64,000 bases of DNA, taken from the NCBI RefSeq assembly GCF_032930845.1, contig NZ_CP136758.1, forward strand, positions 2,247,001-2,311,000, given 5' to 3'. The notes beneath the pieces are model-generated. The model was not told the DNA's origin, ran no database searches, and was given only the letters and a program-made list of their open reading frames with translations. Position numbers and translations under genes: made by a program. The stretch comes from Parvularcula sp. LCG005. GTDB lineage: Bacteria > Pseudomonadota > Alphaproteobacteria > Caulobacterales > Parvularculaceae. Of this stretch, positions 47,020 through 54,904 are shown one piece after another (positions within the stretch are counted from its first letter, which is position 1; each line of letters begins with the position of its first letter).

Positions 47020-47699
47020 CAGTCCTCGTCCTCTTCATCCATAGCCGACGTTTCCTGCGCCAGCTGGCGCAGCGCGTCCAGCATCTGCGCCTTTGGCAGG
47101 GCACCGGCAAAGCCCGTCTGCTCATTGACGATGAAGGTCGGTACGCTGTCCACGCCGCCACCGCGCAATTCCGCAGCCTCGTCGCGCACTGCGGAAACGT
47201 CCTCGGCGGTCGCCAGCCTGTCAGCCAGATTGTCAGTGTTCATGCCGGCCGCTTCAGCCACCTGGACGAGCACTTCGCGGCGCGAAAGGTCTTCACCGTG
47301 CTGCCAATAGGCCTCGAACAGCCCGGCCAACACGTCATGCTGCAGGTTTTCATCATGCGCCCAGCGCAGAAGGCGGTGGGCATCCGTGGTGTCCGGGATC
47401 AGCTTTGGCGTCTCAGGATCGAAGGAAACCCCCACATCGTTCATCGCCTGTCGCAGGGCCTCATCCATCCGCTGACGCGCTTCGGTATCGGGAAATTTGC
47501 TCGCCAGGGTTGCAGCGCGGTCCCGTCCGCCTTTCGGCGTTTCAGGGTCAAGCCGATAGGGCCGATACTGCACCTGCGGCGAAACTTCGAATGATAGCGC
47601 CATCAAGGCCCAGTCCAGGCTGCGAAAACCGATGTAGCACCAAGGGCATATGGGATCGGCGATCATGTCGATATGAAGGGAGGGACGACTGGCTAACAT
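47019..47699 (-). CDS. DsbA-family oxidoreductase, FrnE type
   Basis: 226 residues, thioredoxin fold with a helical insert. Active site CPWC (Cys18-Cys21) in DMIADPICPWCYIG; cis-Pro loop GVDSVPTFIV. No signal peptide, so cytosolic, as in the FrnE group (disulfide or glutathione-linked reactions, oxidative stress). The acidic end MDEEDED is unusual but short. Coupled to the DUF6438 gene downstream. Confidence 0.9.
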   Translation of the reverse strand: MLASRPSLHIDMIADPICPWCYIGFRSLDWALMALSFEVSPQVQYRPYRLDPETPKGGRDRAATLASKFPDTEARQRMDEALRQAMNDVGVSFDPETPKLIPDTTDAHRLLRWAHDENLQHDVLAGLFEAYWQHGEDLSRREVLVQVAEAAGMNTDNLADRLATAEDVSAVRDEAAELRGGGVDSVPTFIVNEQTGFAGALPKAQMLDALRQLAQETSAMDEEDED

Positions 47700-47763
47700 G
47701 TATTATTCCGTTTCTTTTAAAGAGGACGCGGCCAAAAAAGCACATTTTTCCTCTTGCGCGATG

Positions 47764-47781
47764 GCGTGGTTCATAACACGC
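47764..47781. promoter_or_regulatory. Imperfect palindrome before the Zur-like gene
   Basis: GCGTGGTTCATAACACGC has perfect 5-base outer arms (GCGTG/CACGC) and an AT-rich centre, 26 bases before the Fur-family gene start. It could be an autoregulatory operator, although it does not match a known Zur box well. Confidence 0.3.
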
Positions 47782-47807
47782 TTTACATGTGGGAATGGAG
47801 GACCGTC

Positions 47808-48248
47808 ATGGCGCATCAGGCGGCCAATATGGAGCACACGCATACCGTGTCACAGCGACTGACCCGGAACGAACGCCTCGTGCTTGAGGTTCTCGGCCAG
47901 ACCGAAGGACCGATGAAGGCCTACGAGCTTCTGGCATCCCTCAAGGATCACGGCATCAAGGCACCGATGACAGTCTACCGGGCGCTCGACCGTCTGGAGT
48001 CGAAGGGATTGATCCACAAGCTCGATGCCATCAACTCCTTTGTTATCTGCAATCATGAGACCCCGCATCCGGTGCAGACGTTTCTTGTCTGCTCCCAATG
48101 CAGTCGCGCCGAAGAGCTCGAAGAGAGCCGTGTCAAAACGCTCGAATGGTCTGTCATGCGCTCCATCGCCCAGCCGAAAGGCTTTACAGCCGACAGCGCG
48201 CGGATTGAGATCCGCGGCATCTGTATGGACTGCCGAGACGCCGCCTGA
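47808..48248 (+). CDS. Fur-family metal regulator, Zur-like
   Basis: 146 residues. Winged-helix N-terminal part (TRNERLVLEVLGQTEGPMKAYELL...APMTVYRALDRLESKGLIHKL), then the dimer/metal domain with HETPHP and the structural zinc pairs CSQC and CMDC. Spacing and the HETPHP region fit Zur (zinc uptake regulator) better than Fur, but metal choice is inference. GGAGG (47797-47801) is 6 bases before the ATG at 47808. No zinc transporter genes are seen adjacent. Confidence 0.85.
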   Translation: MAHQAANMEHTHTVSQRLTRNERLVLEVLGQTEGPMKAYELLASLKDHGIKAPMTVYRALDRLESKGLIHKLDAINSFVICNHETPHPVQTFLVCSQCSRAEELEESRVKTLEWSVMRSIAQPKGFTADSARIEIRGICMDCRDAA

Positions 48249-48257
48249 CCCGCGCGC

Positions 48258-48923
48258 TCAGCTATAGATCGGCTCGCCGGTGTACCAGCCGTCAGCGACT
48301 TCCTTCAGCGCCCCATCAGCCCATTTCTGGAATGCTGGCAACGCCTCCATGGCGTCGAGATAGTCACGGACGACCGGCGTGGTCGGTACCGGACCAAAGG
48401 AGCGAATTCGGGAGACGACGGGCGCGAAGAACGCATCGGCGACAGAGAACGCGCCAAACAGGAACGGCCCGGCGCTGCCATGGGTTTCGCGAGCCGTGGT
48501 CCACAGGGTGAAAATACGCCCCAGATCGCGACGGACACCCCAGGGCACTGTCACCCCGGCATCCTTTGTCGCGATATCCATCGGCCACCCGCCGCGCAGG
48601 GCCGAGAACCCCGAATGCATCTCACAGGTCATCGACCGGGCGAGCGCCCGAGCAGCCTTGTCCTGTGGCCATAGATGACGGTCAGGATAAAGCTCACTCA
48701 GATATTCGGCAATGGCGAGAGAATCCCAGATCGCCGTGTCCCCGTCCTTCAAGCAGGGCACCAGACCCGATGGTGAGTGGGTCTTGATCGACGCGCGGCT
48801 TTCCGGCTCATCAAGCCGGATCATGACCTCCTCGAACGGAATGTCGAACTGGGTCATCAGGATCCATGGACGGAACGACCAGGACGACAGGTTCTTGTTC
48901 CCGATAATCAGCGTCAGGCTCAT
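48258..48923 (-). CDS. Glutathione S-transferase family protein
   Basis: 221 residues: thioredoxin-like N-terminal domain (LTLIIGNKNLSSWSFRPWILM; the SSW region holds the likely catalytic Ser; LVPCLKDGDTAIWDSLAIAEYL) and all-helical C-terminal domain. Acts in detoxification or as a chaperone for a cytosolic electrophile; the substrate is unknown. Overlaps by 4 bases with the amidotransferase gene upstream on the same strand. Confidence 0.88.
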   Translation of the reverse strand: MSLTLIIGNKNLSSWSFRPWILMTQFDIPFEEVMIRLDEPESRASIKTHSPSGLVPCLKDGDTAIWDSLAIAEYLSELYPDRHLWPQDKAARALARSMTCEMHSGFSALRGGWPMDIATKDAGVTVPWGVRRDLGRIFTLWTTARETHGSAGPFLFGAFSVADAFFAPVVSRIRSFGPVPTTPVVRDYLDAMEALPAFQKWADGALKEVADGWYTGEPIYS

Positions 48924-49642
48924 TGCGATTTTCCTTTCAGGAACTGGCCGATCCAGTCGGCCATCGCGCCGCGGTCGGAGGGATGATCAAAAGTGGGCAG
49001 TGCCCAGCCGGCTACGTCTTCTCCAATACTGTCCCGCCGCATATGAAGGAGATCGCGGGCAAATTCATGGCTGAATTCAGGGTGCATCTGAAACGACAGC
49101 GCCGGACCGTCGGCGTACCGAATAACGCCGTTGGGGCAGAACGGTGATCCGGCAATGCGCTGGGCACCGGCAGGCAGCGCAACCACCTGGTCCTGGTGTG
49201 AGACCGCACAGGAAAATCGCACGGGGCCATTCTGCCACGGGGCCTCCCCCACCACGTCATAGGTGTGAACGCCAACGCCCCACCCTTTGGGCGACTTGAT
49301 GACCTCCCCGCCAAAGGCGTGCGCCATCAACTGGTGGCCAAAGCAGATCCCGACCATGGGTGCGCCGGCGGACGCCCATTCCCTGACCGACTGGGCCAGA
49401 GGTGCAATCCATTCGTGGTCGTCATAAACACCGGCCGGGGAGCCGGTGACAATCAACGCCTCACCGGGGTTTGGCGGCATCAGCCGCTCACCGTCAAGAA
49501 CTGCAACTGTCCGTGTCGAGAAGGAATGGCCGGCTCGCTCCAGCATGTCGAGCATCATCCGGTCATAGCCGCCATACTCGGCGAACAGGCTGCCCGGCGC
49601 ACGGCCTGTCTCGGCGATGACGATTGTCGATGTCACTGGCAC
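48920..49642 (-). CDS. Class I glutamine amidotransferase-like protein
   Basis: 240 residues: nucleophile Cys in VGICFGHQLMAHAFGG, oxyanion region LIVTGSPAGVYDD, and His/Glu in QMHPEFSHEF. This is the GMP-synthase-like stand-alone amidotransferase group found in many alphaproteobacteria; no synthetase domain is adjacent. Coupled to the GST gene downstream, so a joint role in thiol or gamma-glutamyl chemistry is possible. Confidence 0.85.
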   Translation of the reverse strand: MPVTSTIVIAETGRAPGSLFAEYGGYDRMMLDMLERAGHSFSTRTVAVLDGERLMPPNPGEALIVTGSPAGVYDDHEWIAPLAQSVREWASAGAPMVGICFGHQLMAHAFGGEVIKSPKGWGVGVHTYDVVGEAPWQNGPVRFSCAVSHQDQVVALPAGAQRIAGSPFCPNGVIRYADGPALSFQMHPEFSHEFARDLLHMRRDSIGEDVAGWALPTFDHPSDRGAMADWIGQFLKGKSQ

Positions 49643-49701
49643 CCGTCCCTTGCAAATCCATTCAATGCGCCGTCAATTGCCCAAAAACGGGAGGTGTGTC
49701 G

Positions 49702-50457
49702 ATGTCTGACCACATAAAAACATCCACAGAAAACGGCGTATTGCGAATCCGTCTGGCGCGTGAGGACAAGAAGAACGCCCTGACCATCGACATGTACGAA
49801 GCGCTGGTGGCGGCCTTCTCCCGGGCTGAAGACACGCCCGACATCCGCGTCATCATGCTGGAGGGCGGCGATGAGATTTTCACCGCGGGCAATGACCTCA
49901 AGGCCTTCGCCACGGGTCTGCTTGGCGATGGGTCGGACAAGAAGCCACCGGTGCTGGAATGGATCGAAGCCGTCGCCACCGCGAAAAAGCCTGTAATCGC
50001 GGCCGTGTCCGGTCCCGCGATCGGCATTGGCGCGACAATCCTACTTCATTGCGATCTCGTCTATGCCGACCCCAGCGCCTATCTGCACATGCCGTTCACC
50101 GACCTTGCTACCGTGCCTGAGGCGGGGGCCAGTTACATCCTGCCGCGCCGGTTCGGACGCCAGATCGCGGCAGAGTTCTTCCTGCTCTGCGAGAAAGTCA
50201 GTGCGCAGCGCGCCTATGACATGGGCATCGTCAATGCCGTCATCACCGATGGGCCCGTGCGCGACCACGCGGTCAAAATCGCCGAACGCATTGCCCAAAA
50301 ACCGCCGCAAGCCATTGCCATGACCAAGGCCCTGATGACGGTGGATGTAGACGACATGAAAGCCCACATCGGCGTTGAGGCCGAACAGTTCGCGAGCCGC
50401 CTGCAATCCCCTGAGATGCAGCAGGTGATCATGGCGATGATGAGCAAGAAATCGTGA
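49702..50457 (+). CDS. Enoyl-CoA hydratase/isomerase family protein
   Basis: 251 residues, crotonase fold. FTAGNDLKAFATG holds the first oxyanion-hole NH region, and AVSGPAIGIGATILLHCDLVYADPSAYLHMPFTDLATVPEAGASYILPRRFG the second and the active-site segment; the catalytic Glu position appears as VPEAGAS. Likely in fatty acid beta-oxidation or isomerisation. GGGAGGTG is 5 bases before the ATG at 49702. Overlaps the beta-lactamase-like gene at its stop (TGATG). Confidence 0.88.
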   Translation: MSDHIKTSTENGVLRIRLAREDKKNALTIDMYEALVAAFSRAEDTPDIRVIMLEGGDEIFTAGNDLKAFATGLLGDGSDKKPPVLEWIEAVATAKKPVIAAVSGPAIGIGATILLHCDLVYADPSAYLHMPFTDLATVPEAGASYILPRRFGRQIAAEFFLLCEKVSAQRAYDMGIVNAVITDGPVRDHAVKIAERIAQKPPQAIAMTKALMTVDVDDMKAHIGVEAEQFASRLQSPEMQQVIMAMMSKKS

Positions 50458-51260
50458 TGATCGATCTCGATCGGCGAACCATGCTGACCGGGCTCGCCGC
50501 TGTGTCCAGCCTGGGCACCGGGCGGGCTTTGGCCGACGGCGCCAAAAAGGCCTATTTCGAGCGCGCAGGCGTCGAGGGCACGTTCGTCATGATGGATGGT
50601 CGGCGCGACGATTTTCTCACGGTCCACAATCCCGAACGGGCCCGCCAACGGTTCATCCCTGCCTCGACCTTCAAGGTAGCGCATGCGCTGTTCGCGCTAG
50701 ATGCCGGTATTGTGAAGGATGAGTTTCAGGTCTTTCCCTGGGACGGCGTGGAACGCTGGCGCACGTCGTGGAACGCCGATCAGACGCTTCGTTCATCCAT
50801 GCGGGAATCGACGGTCTGGCTCTATCAGCAATGGGCCCGGGAACTCGGCGAAGAGCGCGAACGTACATATCTGCAAGCCTGTGACTACGGCAATGCCAAT
50901 CCTGGCGGCGGTATCGATCAGTTCTGGTTGAGCGGCGATCTGCGCATTTCCGCATCGGAACAGATAGAGTTTCTGCGGAAGCTTTACCGCAACCAACTCC
51001 CCTTTGACGTCAGCCACCAGCGTCTCGTGAAGGACGTCATGATCACCGAAGCCAGCGCCGCGCATATCCTTCGCTCGAAGACCGGTGCGACCGAAACCCC
51101 TGAAGGCCGCCTTGGCTGGTGGGTGGGCTGGGTTGAACGCCATGAGGGCCCGGTATTCTTCGCCCTCAACCTCAATCTGGGCGAGACCGGCGATTGGGAC
51201 CTGCGCACCCGCCTTGGCCGCGAAATCCTGACGGATTATGGCGCGCTACCAGCGGCGTGA
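50457..51260 (+). CDS. Class D (OXA-type) beta-lactamase-like protein
   Basis: 267 residues with a Tat/Sec-type leader (DRRTMLTGLAAVSSLGTGRALA). All class D marks are there, with residues counted from the ATG: Ser70-x-x-Lys73 in PASTFK, Ser118-x-Val120 in ESTVW, YGN (144-146), Trp157 in QFWLSG and KTG (208-210). So it should be a periplasmic serine enzyme opening beta-lactams, chromosomal and unrelated to mobile DNA here. Some class D homologues, however, are sensors or of unknown function. The start at 50457 overlaps the enoyl-CoA hydratase stop; a GTG one codon earlier is possible. Confidence 0.88.
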   Translation: MIDLDRRTMLTGLAAVSSLGTGRALADGAKKAYFERAGVEGTFVMMDGRRDDFLTVHNPERARQRFIPASTFKVAHALFALDAGIVKDEFQVFPWDGVERWRTSWNADQTLRSSMRESTVWLYQQWARELGEERERTYLQACDYGNANPGGGIDQFWLSGDLRISASEQIEFLRKLYRNQLPFDVSHQRLVKDVMITEASAAHILRSKTGATETPEGRLGWWVGWVERHEGPVFFALNLNLGETGDWDLRTRLGREILTDYGALPAA

Positions 51261-51284
51261 AGGCCGCTTGCGTTCTGAGATGGC

Positions 51285-51770
51285 ATGCGCAAGATCGCGG
51301 CCATGACAGACAATTCCATCTATGACGGCCGCACGCAGCTTGGCCAGGACAGCACCCTGCCCCAGCGGCCCGAAGACGCGCAGCTGGACCCCGTGCCGAA
51401 CCCGCACCCGGACACGCTTTACCTCGCCCGCTTCGTCGCGCCCGAGTTCACCTCTATCTGCCCCGTCACGGGCCAGCCGGATTTCGCGCATATTGTTGTC
51501 GACTACGCACCCGATCAGCATCTGGTGGAGAGCAAGTCCTTCAAGCTGCTGATGGGCAGCTACCGGAACCACGGCGCGTTTCATGAGGACTGCACGATCG
51601 ACATTGCCAAGCGGATCATCGAGGCGGTGAAGCCGCGCTGGCTGCGGATTAGCGGCTATTGGTACCCCCGAGGCGGCATTCCCATTGATGTATTTTACCA
51701 GACCGGTGAGCCACCGAAAGGCCTTTACGTGCCTGACACCGGCGTCGCCCCTTATCGCGGGAGAGGATGA
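51285..51770 (+). CDS. queF: NADPH-dependent 7-cyano-7-deazaguanine reductase
   Basis: 161 residues, short (type I) QueF. It reduces preQ0 to preQ1 for queuosine in tRNA. Catalytic Cys in [14 protein letters not shown] and substrate Glu in [21 protein letters not shown]; the ending [16 protein letters not shown] is typical. The ATG at 51303 (MTDNSIYDG) fits the family, but 51285 has a weak GAGATGG signal; both remain possible. Overlaps the cyclophilin gene by 4 bases (ATGA). Confidence 0.93.
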   Translation: MRKIAAMTDNSIYDGRTQLGQDSTLPQRPEDAQLDPVPNPHPDTLYLARFVAPEFTSICPVTGQPDFAHIVVDYAPDQHLVESKSFKLLMGSYRNHGAFHEDCTIDIAKRIIEAVKPRWLRISGYWYPRGGIPIDVFYQTGEPPKGLYVPDTGVAPYRGRG

Positions 51771-52633
51771 TGTTCCTTGAACTGATGATGCTGGCCGATG
51801 AGCCGCTGAAGACCGTTGGTGAGATCATGGAGGCCGCCCCGGCAGAGGTCTGGCAGGCGGTCGATCCTGAAAACACGCTCTATATCGAAACACCAAAGGG
51901 ACGGGTTGTCGTCGTCCTCTCCCCGGACCTGGCCCAAGCGCATGTCTCGCAGGTCAAGACATTGGCCCGTGAAGGCTTCTATGACGGCCTCAACTTCTAC
52001 CGCGTTGTGCACGGATTTGTGGCCCAAGGCGGTGACCAGAGCGAAACGAAGGACAAGGGCAGCGCCGCCAGCAGCCTGACAGCCGAGTTCGATGAAACAC
52101 CACCGGAAGACCTGCCGTTCACGCCCCTTGGCTATGCTGACGGCTACGCGGCTGAGGCCGGGTTCATCAACGGTCACCCCGCGGGGCGCGATGCAAAAGA
52201 TGACAAGGTCTGGCTCGCCCATTGTACGGGCGCATTCGCCTTTGCCCGCGACGTGGCCCGCGATACAGCGTCCACGGAATTCTACGTCACCCTGCAGCCG
52301 CAGCGATATCTGGACCGCAATCTGACGGTCGCAGGAAGGGTGATTTACGGCATGGACATCGTTCAGGCGATGCCTCGCGGCGATTTCGGCGACAGCGGTG
52401 TTATTGCCAATGAGGCCGACTGGACACCGATCGTCACCATGGCCGTCGCCAGCGACATTGCCGAAGCCGATCGTACAGCGCTCGAAATTATGGACACCAA
52501 TAACGAGACGTTCAGCGCCCTGATCAAGGCTCGCGCCAATCGCGCCGGTGAGTTCTTCTACCATCAAGCCGATTATATCGATCTGTGCCAGATGCCGATC
52601 CCGGTGCGCCTGACACCGGCGGAGACCCCATGA
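51767..52633 (+). CDS. Cyclophilin-type peptidyl-prolyl isomerase
   Basis: 288 residues. Cyclophilin core from about 40: [52 protein letters not shown], a longer insert, then [14 protein letters not shown] and [29 protein letters not shown]. No clear signal peptide at the ATGA start, so cytosolic unless a later start is used. Unusually long C-terminal tail (about 235-288) without recognised domain. Coupled to queF and to the NUDIX gene by 4-base overlaps. Confidence 0.88.
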   Translation: MMFLELMMLADEPLKTVGEIMEAAPAEVWQAVDPENTLYIETPKGRVVVVLSPDLAQAHVSQVKTLAREGFYDGLNFYRVVHGFVAQGGDQSETKDKGSAASSLTAEFDETPPEDLPFTPLGYADGYAAEAGFINGHPAGRDAKDDKVWLAHCTGAFAFARDVARDTASTEFYVTLQPQRYLDRNLTVAGRVIYGMDIVQAMPRGDFGDSGVIANEADWTPIVTMAVASDIAEADRTALEIMDTNNETFSALIKARANRAGEFFYHQADYIDLCQMPIPVRLTPAETP

Positions 52634-53256
52634 CGGAAAAGATCGGCCCCTGGACCATCAATGCCCGCCGCATCGGCTATGATAATCCGTGGCTGACGGT
52701 TGAGCATCACGATGTCACCGACGCGGATGGGCGCTCCGGTATTTACGGCGTGGCCCGTTTCAAGAACGTAGCGGTGGGCGTCCTGCCCCTCTTTGACGAT
52801 GGGACGGTTCCCCTGGTCGGCCAGCACCGTTTCCCCTTCGACGCCTATTCGTGGGAGCTGCCTGAGGGTGGCGCACCAAAGACTGAAGAACCGGTCGCGG
52901 CCGCCCATCGTGAATTGGCCGAAGAAACCGGCGTACGTGCCGGTCAGATCGTGGAATTTGGCCGCAGTCACCTGTCGAACTCGGTCACCGACGAGGCAGC
53001 GATCTATTTTCTTGCCTGGGATCTGACCGAAGGTGAAGCCGATCCCGACCCCGATGAGGTACTGTCCCAACGGCGTATTTCCTTTGGCCAGCTGGCCCGT
53101 GAGGTCATGGATGGGTCGATTGACGATGCGTTGACCATTCTGATGGTTCAGACGGCCATCATAAAAGCGCAAATGGGGGCGTTGCCAGATCGGCCGCGCG
53201 ACCTCATCTTGTCAGAGATGGCGTCGATCCTGCGACCGGCGGTTCGAGGAGAATGA
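52630..53256 (+). CDS. NUDIX hydrolase (ADP-ribose pyrophosphatase-like)
   Basis: 208 residues. NUDIX box GGAPKTEEPVAAAHRELAEETGV (Gly..Glu..RELAEETG) holds the Mg site. Its preceding region (GVLPLFDDGTVPLVGQHRFPFDAYSWELPEGG) resembles ADP-ribose/ADP-sugar pyrophosphatases. The ATG at 52630 overlaps the cyclophilin stop; in turn its stop overlaps the cysE start. Confidence 0.9.
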   Translation: MTEKIGPWTINARRIGYDNPWLTVEHHDVTDADGRSGIYGVARFKNVAVGVLPLFDDGTVPLVGQHRFPFDAYSWELPEGGAPKTEEPVAAAHRELAEETGVRAGQIVEFGRSHLSNSVTDEAAIYFLAWDLTEGEADPDPDEVLSQRRISFGQLAREVMDGSIDDALTILMVQTAIIKAQMGALPDRPRDLILSEMASILRPAVRGE

Positions 53257-53258
53257 CG

Positions 53259-54068
53259 ATGAACGAGGCCCGCAACATTCTGCAGATGGTCCATCCGCTG
53301 GACGCCAGTACCGTCTGGTCCCGCCTGTCAGTCGAGGCGCGGACGGCAGCCGAAGAGGAACCGGTCCTTGCCTCGTTTCTGAACGCAACGGTCCTGCACC
53401 ATGACACCTTTGAAGCCGCCCTCTCCTACCGGCTGGCCCAGAAGCTGTCGGACAACGAAATGAACGCCATGCTGTGGCGCGATGTGGCGATGAGCGCCTA
53501 TGCCGCCGAGCCCGAGATTGTCCATGCGGCCCTTGAGGACATGCTGGCCTATTACCAGCGTGACCCCGCCTGCAAGCAGCTGACCCAGCCGTTCCTGTAT
53601 TTCAAAGGCTTTCACGCCGTCCAGTCCTATCGCGTCGCCAATTGGCTGTACCGTCAGGGGCGCGGCTCCCTCGCCTTTTATCTCCAGTCGCGCATGTCCG
53701 AGCTGTTCGCCATCGACATCAATCCTGCGGCCCGACTGGGCAAAGGCCTGTTCATCGACCATGGCCACGGCATCGTGATTGGTGAGACGGCGCGCGTCGG
53801 CGACAATGTTTCCATGCTGCACGGTGTGACGCTCGGTGGGACCGGCAAGGACAATGAAGATCGCCACCCCAAGATCGGCAATAATGTGCTGATCGGCGCA
53901 GGGGCCAAGATCCTCGGGAATATCAAGGTGGGCAATGGCGCCAAGGTCGCTGCCGGCTCTGTGGTTCTTGAGGAAGTGCCGGAGCTTTGCACCGTGGCTG
54001 GCGTTCCGGCCAAGCCCGTGGGCAAGTGCTGCGGGAATGCGGCACAAACCATGGACCAAAAGATATGA
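53259..54068 (+). CDS. cysE: Serine O-acetyltransferase
   Basis: 269 residues. First step of cysteine synthesis. N-terminal helical bundle (1-140) and left-handed beta-helix with hexapeptide repeats: FIDHGHGIVIGETARVGDNVSMLHGVTLGG, HPKIGNNVLIGAGAKILGNIKVGNGAKVAAGSVVLEEVP. The active-site His/Asp lie in DHGHG and NEDRHPK. AGGAG sits 7 bases before the ATG at 53259 and one base from the one at 53253 (which overlaps the NUDIX stop), so 53259 is preferred. The tail beyond the GKC motif is short. Confidence 0.96.
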   Translation: MNEARNILQMVHPLDASTVWSRLSVEARTAAEEEPVLASFLNATVLHHDTFEAALSYRLAQKLSDNEMNAMLWRDVAMSAYAAEPEIVHAALEDMLAYYQRDPACKQLTQPFLYFKGFHAVQSYRVANWLYRQGRGSLAFYLQSRMSELFAIDINPAARLGKGLFIDHGHGIVIGETARVGDNVSMLHGVTLGGTGKDNEDRHPKIGNNVLIGAGAKILGNIKVGNGAKVAAGSVVLEEVPELCTVAGVPAKPVGKCCGNAAQTMDQKI

Positions 54069-54133
54069 GCCCTGCCACGGTTTCGGCCTAATTCCTCTGG
54101 CATACGATATTCATAGTAGCTGAGGAGCGCTCC

Positions 54134-54856
54134 ATGAAACTGATGTCCGCCGCCGCCATTGCGGCCCTTTCCCTTGCCGCCTTTGTTCCAGGAACAAGCG
54201 CTATGGCTCAAACCAACGCTGAGTATGCCCGCACAATCTCCGTGACCGGCACCGGCTCCGCCGCGGGCGTGCCCGATCAGGCCATGCTTGATTTTGCCGT
54301 GGTTTCGACAGGCAAGACCGCTGGCGACGCGATGGCTGCCAACGCTGCGGCAATGACGAAAGTGCGCGATGCACTCAAGGCCTTGGGCATTGAGCCGAAG
54401 GACATGCAGACCGCTGATTTCAACCTCAATCCTGAATACCAGCAGGACGAGCGCGGCCGCTATGACAACAGCACCATTGCTGGCTATACAGCGCGCAATT
54501 CGCTGCGTGTACGGCTGAAAGACGTCAAGAAGGTCGGCGATACGATCGACAAGGCGGTCGCCGCCGGGGCGAACAACCTCAACGGACTGACGTTTGGATT
54601 TCAGGACAGCAGCAAAATGCTGGCCGAGGCACGCCGGGAGGCTGTGCGCGACGCCCGTGCGGTCGCGGACCTTTTGACCGATGAAGCGGGGGTCGAGATT
54701 GGCACAGTGGTGACCATGTCAGAATATTCAAACGGCCCGCAACCTCGCCCGATGATGATGCGCACCGAACGGATGTCAGCCGATGTGTCGACGCCTATCG
54801 AAGCGGGCGAAAGCGAAATCTCGGTGACTGTCAACATCACCTATTCGCTGAAATAA
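54134..54856 (+). CDS. SIMPL-domain (DUF541) exported protein
   Basis: 240 residues with a Sec signal ending AMAQ. Core: ISVTGTGSAAGVPDQAMLDFAVVSTGKTAGDAMAANAAAMTKVRDALKALGIEPKDMQTADFNLNPEY, then AVAAGANNLNGLTFGFQDSSKMLAEARREAVRDARAVADLL and an ending SVTVNITYSL. Family members form periplasmic rings linked to oxidative stress defence; the biochemical role is unclear. Ends at a strong terminator. Confidence 0.88.
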   Translation: MKLMSAAAIAALSLAAFVPGTSAMAQTNAEYARTISVTGTGSAAGVPDQAMLDFAVVSTGKTAGDAMAANAAAMTKVRDALKALGIEPKDMQTADFNLNPEYQQDERGRYDNSTIAGYTARNSLRVRLKDVKKVGDTIDKAVAAGANNLNGLTFGFQDSSKMLAEARREAVRDARAVADLLTDEAGVEIGTVVTMSEYSNGPQPRPMMMRTERMSADVSTPIEAGESEISVTVNITYSLK

Positions 54857-54875
54857 TCCGCGAACGAACGACGTG

Positions 54876-54901
54876 AAAGGGCGGCCCCAAGGCCGCCCTT
54901 T
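54876..54901. terminator. Terminator between the SIMPL and DUF885 genes
   Basis: A perfect 11-base stem AAAGGGCGGCC (54876-54886) / GGCCGCCCTTT (54891-54901) with CCAA loop and T4 on the plus strand. On the minus strand it also gives TTTCAC, so it may serve both convergent genes. Confidence 0.85.
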
Positions 54902-54904
54902 TCC

